From Bacillota bacterium (lineage in GTDB: Bacteria > Bacillota > Clostridia > Acetivibrionales > DTU013), in contig JAEYRF010000030.1 in NCBI GenBank assembly GCA_023409615.1, forward strand, positions 1-11,811: a stretch of 11,811 bases of DNA. Reading direction: 5' to 3'. A program made the position numbers and the translations under genes. The notes below the pieces were generated by a model, which did not search any database, had not been told where the DNA came from, and saw only the letters and a program-made list of their open reading frames with translations. Position 1 is the first letter of the stretch. Each line of letters opens with the position of its first letter. Below are positions 6,046 to 11,811 of this stretch, piece by piece.

Positions 6046-7083
6046 ATGTTTTGCAGTTATTGTGGAGGAAAACTGGAACATGAATCCAGATTCTGTAATC
6101 AATGTGGTCGGGATGTGCCTTCATCACAAACATCAATAGCCCAAGTTCAACCCCAGATACAAATACCAAGTTCACCTGTTCAGCAAACTCCATCCTCTGT
6201 TCAGAAACCAAAAGCCAAAAACACGAAGGGCAGGTACCTGCTGTTCGGTGTGTGCGGGACGACGATTGGTGCAATACTGATGGCCGTTATACTACTGCTA
6301 GCGGACGTATCCGGCATAGCGGGCGTGTTGGACAAAACGAGCGTATCAGATACAGCGGGCGCATCCGTCACAGCGAGCGTATTGGATAAAGCGAGCGTAC
6401 CCTCCTTCGGTGGCGGAACCATTGAAGGCTCCGGTTTCGCAATGCCGGAAGATGCCGCTAAGGCGTATTTAATGGGTCTCAAGGCTAAGGACATGGGCGC
6501 CATGCTATCCACTTTTGCCATTGAGAGCTACGTAGATAACTACGACTTTGAAGTTCAGATTGAGAGGCTGATGTTGTACCAGTACAATGCGGAAATCCGT
6601 TTTCCTAATACCAACGATTATACACGCCAGATGAACATCGCATCTCGGACCAGTCAGATCGAAGGGCTGATCATATATCAATATATGACATTTAACACGC
6701 CGGAGGCGCTGAATAATAGTAAGTTTGTGACGATTGATCCGGGGACGACCTCGGATTTCGTGAAAAAATTTGAACGAGATACGGAAAATTACATATTCAA
6801 AGATTTGGAGATCACCGGCACACAGAATCCAGAAGACCTGTGTGATGTGTACTGGAATAAAAAGAACCAGGAGGCTATTGCAAATCATGCCAAAACCTTC
6901 GGCGCAGACATTGAGGACGTAGCCAACGTCGTCATCACGTTCGAGGCTGACGGAGACGATTGGATATTCTGCCCGCAACTGGTGAGGTACAACGATAAAT
7001 GGTATATTCAGATGCTACAGGGGAACATAGCGAATATTATGGCATTTGAACATTACAATGGCGGCATCATAAGCATCAAATAG
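6046..7083 (+). CDS. Zinc-ribbon, single-pass membrane protein with a C-terminal extracytoplasmic domain
   Basis: The 345-residue product starts with a zinc ribbon (C3, C6, C17, C20 in the pattern CSYC-N10-CNQC). It continues with a Ser/Pro/Gln-rich linker (about 25-60) and one transmembrane helix (about 63-86). A repetitive hexapeptide linker (86-117) precedes a folded C-terminal domain (about 130-345). The C-terminal end, with DDWIFCPQLVRYNDKWYI, resembles the small NTF2/DUF-like extracellular modules often fused to such ribbons in Clostridia. I cannot name the family. Ribbon inside and domain outside suggests a membrane sensor or scaffold; this is inference. ATG at 6046 lies 6 nt after GGAGG (6035-6039), and an ATG at 6041 is out of frame. 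It follows the DHHW gene by 79 bp with no terminator between, so read-through from the acylation operon is possible. Confidence 0.8.
   Translation: MFCSYCGGKLEHESRFCNQCGRDVPSSQTSIAQVQPQIQIPSSPVQQTPSSVQKPKAKNTKGRYLLFGVCGTTIGAILMAVILLLADVSGIAGVLDKTSVSDTAGASVTASVLDKASVPSFGGGTIEGSGFAMPEDAAKAYLMGLKAKDMGAMLSTFAIESYVDNYDFEVQIERLMLYQYNAEIRFPNTNDYTRQMNIASRTSQIEGLIIYQYMTFNTPEALNNSKFVTIDPGTTSDFVKKFERDTENYIFKDLEITGTQNPEDLCDVYWNKKNQEAIANHAKTFGADIEDVANVVITFEADGDDWIFCPQLVRYNDKWYIQMLQGNIANIMAFEHYNGGIISIK
6301..6401 (+). repeat. 18-bp tandem repeat encoding a hexapeptide linker
   Basis: Five full degenerate 18-bp units begin at 6301, 6319, 6337, 6355 and 6373, with a partial sixth at 6391. The unit follows GCGnGCGTAT-N5-ATA/ACA/AAA, and the GCG(A/G)GCGT core is the best-kept part. 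They are in frame and encode ADVSGI, AGVLDK, TSVSDT, AGASVT, ASVLDK and ASV. Units 2 and 5 both give A-x-V-L-D-K. The array lies just outside the transmembrane helix and forms a spacer. Length variation by slippage would not shift the frame. Confidence 0.75.
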
Positions 7084-7120
7084 CCTGCATAATACCTTAC
7101 AGTGATAGGAGGAGGTTTTG

Positions 7121-7249
7121 ATGGTCTATTTGAGTGTAGTGTAAATATGGATATACAAATACTTTGGCGGTATGAAGGGGCTGAAATTATCATTACTTTG
7201 GATATTGGGCATCATTCTGTTGTGGACAAGCTTTAAAATTAGATTCTAA
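7121..7249 (+). pseudogene. Small membrane-peptide frame interrupted by an in-frame TAA
   Basis: A strong ribosome site, AGGAGGAGG (7107-7115), stands 5 nt before ATG at 7121. That frame runs seven codons (MVYLSVV) to TAA at 7142-7144. The same frame then stays open for 34 more codons to TAA at 7247-7249. It contains an ATG at 7172 followed by MKGLKL and a hydrophobic stretch (LLWILGIILLW) that looks like one transmembrane helix. Read through, it would be a protein of about 42 residues. It may be a small membrane-protein gene broken by one nonsense change, a functional 7-residue leader, or a 25-residue peptide started at 7172, though no good ribosome site precedes that ATG. It lies 37 bp after the zinc-ribbon gene on the same strand. 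Confidence 0.35.
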
Positions 7250-7267
7250 AGCATTGCACTTAGAATC
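7242..7267. terminator. Stem-loop between convergent transcripts
   Basis: GATTCTAA (7242-7249) and TTAGAATC (7260-7267) form a perfect 8-bp stem with a 10-nt loop, between the plus-strand small frame and the end of the minus-strand helicase gene. The stem is A+T-rich and the T-tracts are poor: the minus strand shows TAATTTT and the plus strand ATAAAA. It may act as a weak bidirectional terminator. The rest of the 7250-7326 spacer holds nothing I can name. Confidence 0.35.
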
Positions 7268-7326
7268 ATAAAACCCTATCTCCTACCTGTACTGCCTTCT
7301 AACAATAAACACTGCAACCCCTTTTA

Positions 7327-10209
7327 TTAAGGCAATTGCACCTCATCATCTCGAGATTCATTGATTGGCTTCGTATTTCTACACCCACTTGCTGCCTTAC
7401 TATAATTGGTACATCCATAGAATCTCTGACCCTCAGCCTTTCCTGGCTTGACAATCATGTATCCATCCTTACATGTCGGGCATTTAAAAATATCATGGGG
7501 ATACTTTGCATCATTAGTCATGAAGTCACAGATTTCAGGATCATTAAGGCATATATATAATGAAATCCCATAATTCTTATTATTCTCGAATTTCATCGGC
7601 ATTCCGCATATAGGGCATCTGGGCATTTTATTTTTGATATGGCCAAGGTTGATTTTATCATTATGCGGTATGCCGAAATCTTTGATCAATTCCACAACAA
7701 ACCGTGAAGGTCTATTCTGAGGGGTAACCATGTAAACACGATTTTTTGTTCTCGTCAATGCAACATAGAATAAACGGCGTTCTTCAGCATAATCAATGAT
7801 ATTATCCTTATATGTCACCAGCTTCATTATCGGATCGTCTTCCAACTGGGATGGAAACCCATATTTTGAATCATTCATATTCACTAGGACAACATTATCA
7901 AAGCCGAGCCCTTTTGAGCTATGAGCAGATAAAAACGTAATATTCACGCGAGGATATTTTTTATAACGAATACGCTCATTCCTTAAAATAGTAAACGGGC
8001 CGCTCCTGACGATCCAATCCATGTCAAAATTATATCTTCCGATCAATAGGATCGAAGTTTTTTCACCATACTCTTCAACGATTTTATTAATCACATTTTC
8101 AATAGCGCTTACCCAATTTTTTCGAAAATTTTGCTGATCATCAAAGGACTCTACAACAATCGGGTTTTCCAATGATTTAGGTGATATCAGCCTTTTCTTG
8201 ACCTGAGTCGGATTTTTCTGAATAAAGTTTCCTGCTATATCGATCAGCTGCTGAGAGTTTCTGTAGGTATGGGTTATCTGCATTTCCTTTCCGTCGCCCA
8301 TCATTTCTAGAAATCGTTGGAATAGAGTAATATCAGATCCGGCAAATGCAAAGATCGACTGCCAGTCATCGCCTACTGCAATGACTTTCGCCCCTGTAAC
8401 ATCTACCAAAGCCTTTGTTAAATTGAACCTTTGCCGAGCGATGTCCTGGAATTCATCAATTATGATGTATTTGTATGATGGTTTTGAATGCATGCCCTGC
8501 ATCTCCAGAAGCATCTTCTCCGCATCGTTGATCATATCGGAAAAGTCGATCTGGTTGTTTTGCCGTAACCTATCCTGATAAAACCGATAAACCTCCTGCG
8601 CTATATCAAGAAACATCAATGTCCTTACATTATCTGTTTTCTCTTTCAAAATTGCAAAACCGCCTTCATCGTATCCACTGGTTTTGTATTTCTCAATAAA
8701 ATTTATCATGAACTTGATAAACTTATTAACAAACTGATCCTTGCTTGTTTCGGTAAGCTTCCTGTATACTTCCGTCAAATCCCGGGGCACAAGTATAAAT
8801 CCCTTTTTCTCAAGTTCCTCTCTCAGATGCTCAACTAATGGCCGGCCGTCATTATATTCACTATAGGTCTGAATAAGCTCCGTATGATAATATTTGTGCA
8901 AGGATCGCTTTCTTGCGATATTATTGACGTATTTCTCTAGTTCCTTCTTACTGTAAAGCTGACTCTGATAATTCTCTGTCACGCCAAAATGCTCTAGGTA
9001 GCACTCATTCCCGCCTTGCCCGATATAGAAATCCGGCGTATATTTCTTTCCTTCGTTCGGGATCCGGTATTTATAGGGTTTCTCATATTCGTATTCAATA
9101 CTGTTTAAGTATAGAAAATTTGCTATCTGTACTTCCTGGATTGAACGAAGGAACTCTCCGGTTATCGTCCGAACCTTCCGACTTCTTTTGTTAATCACAT
9201 TATGAATATATTCTCCTAGCCTGCTCTTTATTGTTTCATATGTCTTGGACGCCTTATATTCATTGAATTCATTCAATGTTTTAAACTTAAAAATGTCCTC
9301 CGGCAAGTCAAAATAGTAACCTAGAAACAGTACAAGACTTTTTAAAAGTGCCGGGTTTCCAAACACCCTTTTCTCAAGGAAATTGAACACGATACTGTAT
9401 GACTTAAAGTTGACAGTTGGAGGGATTCCTACACTTTTCTTGAGTATATCATAACCAAACTTATGAAAAGTGCATACATTAACCGGGATCCCAAGCTTAA
9501 TATTAATCCGTTCTTTCAACTCCTCAATCGCTTTATTCGTATATGAAATAACAATAATATCCTGCGGCTTTACTCCCTGCTTTTCCACCAAATATCTGGC
9601 CTTAGCGGCCATTGTAGTTGTCTTTCCAGCTCCCGCGCCAGCTATCAGCAAGCAGTAATCCTCGTCCGTAATTACTGCCCGTCGCTGTTCCTGATCAAGC
9701 TTAACGTTTGGATCAACTGTCTTCAGCATATTATCAAAATATTCTTTGTGCTCAACCAGCTTTCGATCTACAAATTCGCTATTAAATTGATCTACTTTTT
9801 CGTACAAACCATCCATACTAGATATAAACTGTTGACAGCTTTCATTGGAAAAACCGATTGAACCTGCATGATTCACAATATATTGTTGAACCACCGCATC
9901 CTTGAGTATCTTTAGGTATTTTTCATAAGAAACGAATTTCTTTACCTTTGAAGAACTAATATATTGATTAACGCTAAAAAGTTCAGTATAGTCCGTAGAA
10001 AATGCGATTAGCATATTGCGTATCGTATTGTACTCGTCTGTTGTAATTGGTAATGCGCTTTGTGGCGTATCCCGCGCCGTTTCACTATCCGTAATATTCC
10101 CGCCCACCTCAGAATGATGAAAGTATTTCTTCGGTAAGCCGCAATGCGGACAAGCTTCAGCTCTATCTGATATTTGTTTTTTGCATTCCAGGCAATATAT
10201 CAAGGCCAA
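7327..10209 (-). CDS. UvrD/Helicase IV-like superfamily 1 DNA helicase with zinc ribbon, nuclease-like insert and C4 zinc fingers
   Basis: This 960-residue SF1 helicase begins with a zinc ribbon (C6, C9, C20, C23). All helicase motifs are present: Q motif LDQEQR (171-176), Walker A AGAGAGKTT (190-198, K196), Ia SYTNKA (222-227), II DEFQD (585-589), III GDDWQSIFAFAGS (613-625), IV HTYRNS (647-652), V SAHSSKG (761-767) and VI RRLFYVALTRTK (811-822). Between Ia and II lies an insert with YTPDF (390-394), then LEHFG (405-409), resembling a PD-(D/E)XK nuclease core in which the usual lysine is replaced. The C-terminus has two topoisomerase-type C4 fingers (C865, C868, C887, C894; C910, C913, C933, C943). 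It should be an ATP-driven 3'-5' DNA translocase; a nuclease activity is unproven. TTG at 10209 is preferred, 8 nt after GAGGAAG and at the start of the zinc ribbon. A TTG at 10308 would lie upstream of the likely promoter. It stands alone, divergent from the TA module. Confidence 0.92.
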   Translation of the reverse strand: MALIYCLECKKQISDRAEACPHCGLPKKYFHHSEVGGNITDSETARDTPQSALPITTDEYNTIRNMLIAFSTDYTELFSVNQYISSSKVKKFVSYEKYLKILKDAVVQQYIVNHAGSIGFSNESCQQFISSMDGLYEKVDQFNSEFVDRKLVEHKEYFDNMLKTVDPNVKLDQEQRRAVITDEDYCLLIAGAGAGKTTTMAAKARYLVEKQGVKPQDIIVISYTNKAIEELKERINIKLGIPVNVCTFHKFGYDILKKSVGIPPTVNFKSYSIVFNFLEKRVFGNPALLKSLVLFLGYYFDLPEDIFKFKTLNEFNEYKASKTYETIKSRLGEYIHNVINKRSRKVRTITGEFLRSIQEVQIANFLYLNSIEYEYEKPYKYRIPNEGKKYTPDFYIGQGGNECYLEHFGVTENYQSQLYSKKELEKYVNNIARKRSLHKYYHTELIQTYSEYNDGRPLVEHLREELEKKGFILVPRDLTEVYRKLTETSKDQFVNKFIKFMINFIEKYKTSGYDEGGFAILKEKTDNVRTLMFLDIAQEVYRFYQDRLRQNNQIDFSDMINDAEKMLLEMQGMHSKPSYKYIIIDEFQDIARQRFNLTKALVDVTGAKVIAVGDDWQSIFAFAGSDITLFQRFLEMMGDGKEMQITHTYRNSQQLIDIAGNFIQKNPTQVKKRLISPKSLENPIVVESFDDQQNFRKNWVSAIENVINKIVEEYGEKTSILLIGRYNFDMDWIVRSGPFTILRNERIRYKKYPRVNITFLSAHSSKGLGFDNVVLVNMNDSKYGFPSQLEDDPIMKLVTYKDNIIDYAEERRLFYVALTRTKNRVYMVTPQNRPSRFVVELIKDFGIPHNDKINLGHIKNKMPRCPICGMPMKFENNKNYGISLYICLNDPEICDFMTNDAKYPHDIFKCPTCKDGYMIVKPGKAEGQRFYGCTNYSKAASGCRNTKPINESRDDEVQLP

Positions 10210-10234
10210 TCCATTCACTTCCTCATTTGTAAGG

Positions 10235-10240
10235 ATTATA
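10235..10240 (-). promoter_or_regulatory. Candidate -10 box for the helicase gene
   Basis: A perfect TATAAT (10240-10235 on the minus strand) lies about 25 bp before the preferred TTG start. No convincing -35 box stands 17 bp upstream, so the promoter is uncertain. If it is used, translation cannot begin at the upstream TTG at 10308. Confidence 0.4.
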
Positions 10241-10388
10241 ATAGATTTATCGGGATATATGTGAGATTTATTTACAGAAAGAGTAAGTCTCTCCAGAAGC
10301 CATCCCAAACATCTATGTTTTCATATCAACTCGATAAGAATGTATCCTTTAAATCAATCTCCTATATACACAAAAGTATTTGTCTCAA

Positions 10389-10405
10389 TTTACCGCTAAG
10401 GTTAA
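10389..10405 (+). promoter_or_regulatory. Upstream HigA-type operator copy (O1)
   Basis: TTTACC-N5-GGTTAA, a near-palindrome, ends 7 bp before the -35 box of the toxin-antitoxin promoter. It matches the second copy at 10445 in the pattern TTTACC-N5-GGT-N-AA. It is probably bound by the HTH domain of the antitoxin. Confidence 0.55.
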
Positions 10406-10412
10406 TTTTTAA

Positions 10413-10441
10413 TTGACACAAATTACAAAAGATGCTATAAT
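10413..10441 (+). promoter_or_regulatory. Consensus sigma-A promoter of the toxin-antitoxin operon
   Basis: A perfect TTGACA (10413-10418) and a perfect TATAAT (10436-10441) are separated by exactly 17 bp, with an extended -10 TG two bases upstream of TATAAT. A promoter this strong would normally need repression, and operator-like palindromes flank it on both sides. The start is predicted near 10448, inside the downstream palindrome. Confidence 0.9.
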
Positions 10442-10444
10442 AAA

Positions 10445-10461
10445 TTTACCTTAGAGGTAAA
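10445..10461 (+). promoter_or_regulatory. Downstream HigA-type operator copy (O2)
   Basis: TTTACC-N5-GGTAAA is a perfect 6-bp inverted repeat covering the predicted transcription start and ending at the AGAGG ribosome site of the toxin gene. Bound repressor here would block polymerase. Its partner copy lies on the other side of the promoter, with centres 56 bp apart. Confidence 0.65.
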
Positions 10462-10472
10462 GAGGTTGAGTA

Positions 10473-10772
10473 TTGTTAAAGATAAAATACAAGTCAAATA
10501 GTTTGGAACGTGTATGTACAAACTATTCTATAGCACAGCGAAAATACGGAGAGAGAATGGCTAGGCTTATACATCAGCGCATTTATGAATTAGAATCTGC
10601 TGATTCAATTGAGATGCTTATAAAATATTCGATAGGCAGATGTCACCCACTAGAAGGAGATAGAAGAGGTGAGTACGCCATGGTTCTAGTACATCCGTAT
10701 CGACTGATATTTGAGCAAAACAAAACAGATACTAAGGTAGTACGAATTAATAGTATTGAAGACTACCACTAA
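10473..10772 (+). CDS. higB: HigB-like toxin of the RelE/ParE superfamily
   Basis: This 99-residue basic protein fits the HigB/plasmid-maintenance killer family in length and pattern. It has a helical N-terminal half, then CHPLEGDRRGEYAMVLVHPYRLIF (residues about 58-81) and the family's C-terminal IxSIEDYH ending. HigB toxins are ribosome-dependent mRNA endonucleases that slow growth when not held by HigA. The start is TTG at 10473, 7 nt after AGAGG (10461-10465); no ATG gives the full domain. It is the first gene of a two-gene operon, the toxin-first order typical of higBA, and is followed after 32 bp by the antitoxin. Expression should be autoregulated through the palindromes around the promoter. 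The family call is strong; RNase activity is by analogy. Confidence 0.9.
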   Translation: MLKIKYKSNSLERVCTNYSIAQRKYGERMARLIHQRIYELESADSIEMLIKYSIGRCHPLEGDRRGEYAMVLVHPYRLIFEQNKTDTKVVRINSIEDYH

Positions 10773-10804
10773 TTTTTGATGCAAAGTGGTAAGGAGGAGT
10801 TTAT

Positions 10805-11811
10805 ATGAGGCATAGCAAAAACACAATCGCTATTCCACCGGGAGCCACTATACGTGAGCAGCTTGAAAACCGTGGAATGATACAAAAAGAATTTGCACTC
10901 AGAATGGGATTATCCGAAAAACACATAAGTCATTTGATTAACGGACTGGTTGAACTTACTCAGGATGTTGCTTTAAGACTTGAGTCTGTTCTCGGCGTGC
11001 CTGCAAGTTTTTGGAATAATCTCGAGTCAATTTATCGTGAAAAGTTGACACGAGTCATGGCAGAGCAAGAATTGGAAAGAGATATTGAACTTACTGCGGC
11101 TTTTCCCTATTCAAAGATGGCTGCTTTAGATTGGGTTGCTGTTACTAAAAAGGCTGAAGAAAAAGCACAAAATTTGAGACGATTTTTTGAAGTGGCAAAG
11201 CTTGACCTGCTTGATGGATTACGAATTCCCGGTATTGCGTACCGAAGAACCGGTGCAAATGAGACAAGTGATTATAGTCTTGCAGCATGGGCACAGAAAG
11301 CAAGGATTGAAGCAAGACAGTATAAAACTGCACCAATTAACATCGGCAAGCTTGAGCAAGAAATACCCCGAATTCGTGAGATGACAGTTAAGAATCCCGA
11401 AGTGTTTTGTACAGAGCTCATAACTTTGTTTGCTGAATGTGGTGTAGCATTGGTGTTCTTACCTCATATTGGAGGATCATTTCTGCATGGCGCATCATTT
11501 TATGACGGCAATCACATTGTAATGGGATTAACTGTTCGTGGTAGAGACGCAGACAAATTCTGGTTCAGTTTATTTCACGAGATGTGTCATGTTACCAGGG
11601 GTCACATTAGTGGAGGGCAAACTGGTAAAGAACAGGAAGATGAGGCAGATGCATTTGCTAGGGACAAACTTATAAGTGAAGATCAGTATGATGTCTTTAT
11701 AAAAGCGAATTGTTTTTCAAAAGATTGCATTATAGCTTTTGCACACAAAATAGGAATTGCGCCTGGAATTGTCCTAGGAAGACTTCAGAAAGAAAATTAT
11801 GTGCCATACAA
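10805..11811 (+). CDS. higA: HigA-like HTH antitoxin fused to an ImmA/IrrE-type metallopeptidase domain, 3' end outside the window
   Basis: The frame opens at ATG 10805 behind AAGGAGG (10791-10797) and runs 335 codons to the window edge. Residues 10-80 form the HigA/VapI-type Xre domain: IPPGATIREQLENRGM, the helix-turn-helix around 26-47, and the VLGVPASFWNNLE segment (62-74). The C-terminal part carries the zinc peptidase motif HEMCH (258-262) and, 18 residues later, EAD (280-282), whose glutamate is the likely third zinc ligand, as in ImmA/IrrE (COG2856). Such proteases cleave repressors, and the fused form could sense or control its own stability. Its HTH probably binds the TTTACC-N5-GGT sites before higB. 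The toxin gene lies 32 bp upstream, and a 6-bp stem (ACCACT/AGTGGT, 10765-10770 with 10785-10790) sits just before the ribosome site. Confidence 0.92.
   Translation, partial: MRHSKNTIAIPPGATIREQLENRGMIQKEFALRMGLSEKHISHLINGLVELTQDVALRLESVLGVPASFWNNLESIYREKLTRVMAEQELERDIELTAAFPYSKMAALDWVAVTKKAEEKAQNLRRFFEVAKLDLLDGLRIPGIAYRRTGANETSDYSLAAWAQKARIEARQYKTAPINIGKLEQEIPRIREMTVKNPEVFCTELITLFAECGVALVFLPHIGGSFLHGASFYDGNHIVMGLTVRGRDADKFWFSLFHEMCHVTRGHISGGQTGKEQEDEADAFARDKLISEDQYDVFIKANCFSKDCIIAFAHKIGIAPGIVLGRLQKENYVPY

Noticed and set aside
6301..6401. CRISPR-like array
   Set aside because: Units are adjacent without unique spacers, only 18 bp long and in frame within a gene, so this is a coding tandem repeat.
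6505..6978. 157-codon open frame antisense to the zinc-ribbon membrane gene
   Set aside because: It has no ribosome site or recognisable domain and is a shadow of the gene on the plus strand.
7144..7233. Frame starting ATG at 7147 (MDIQILWRYE...) as a small gene
   Set aside because: It lacks a ribosome site at proper distance and reads out of frame with the strong AGGAGGAGG-ATG at 7121; it has no recognisable features.
10210..10308. Extension of the helicase by 33 residues to a TTG at 10308 (MGWLLERL...)
   Set aside because: No ribosome site precedes it, the extra residues fall before the zinc ribbon that normally opens such proteins, and the best -10 box (10240-10235) lies inside the extension.

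Overview
The window looks like chromosomal DNA of a low-GC Firmicute, most likely a Clostridia/Lachnospiraceae-type anaerobe. The grounds are A+T-rich spacers, strong AGGAGG ribosome sites, several probable UUG starts, near-consensus sigma-A promoters, and families common in that group (DHHW/MBOAT pair, zinc-ribbon membrane proteins, UvrD helicases with C4 zinc fingers, HigBA-type modules). No tRNA, rRNA, CRISPR array, transposase or integrase is visible. The taxonomic placement is inference.

Left part (1-2357, minus strand): rsgA, the ribosome-assembly GTPase, followed by an APH-fold small-molecule kinase whose 3' end leaves the window. rsgA appears to lack its usual N-terminal start: its conserved first residues are encoded upstream of the first usable ATG, and a one-base loss would explain this. 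Upstream lies a near-consensus promoter that runs almost directly into an intrinsic terminator and predicts an RNA of only about 30 nt.

Middle (2464-7249, plus strand): a membrane-anchored PEBP/YbhB-like protein sits behind a 25-codon leader ORF. The leader overlaps the PEBP gene by ATGA, and the PEBP ribosome site is locked in a hairpin whose 5' arm is inside the leader. This is a classic layout for translational coupling. Next comes a two-gene envelope O-acylation operon: an AlgI/DltB-like MBOAT acyltransferase and a DHHW (AlgJ/AlgX-like) partner. After that is an unrecognised zinc-ribbon, single-pass membrane protein with a hexapeptide linker encoded by an 18-bp tandem repeat. A strong ribosome site then precedes a small membrane-peptide frame interrupted by a TAA.

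Right part (7327-11811): on the minus strand, a 960-residue UvrD/Helicase IV-like helicase with an N-terminal zinc ribbon, a PD-(D/E)XK-like insert and two C-terminal topoisomerase-type zinc fingers. Next to it on the plus strand is a toxin-first HigB/HigA module. Its antitoxin is fused to an ImmA/IrrE-type HExxH protease domain, and its consensus promoter is bracketed by two copies of a TTTACC-N5-GGT palindrome. Helicase plus TA module suggests a small accessory or defence-like locus, but the functional link is inferred only from adjacency.
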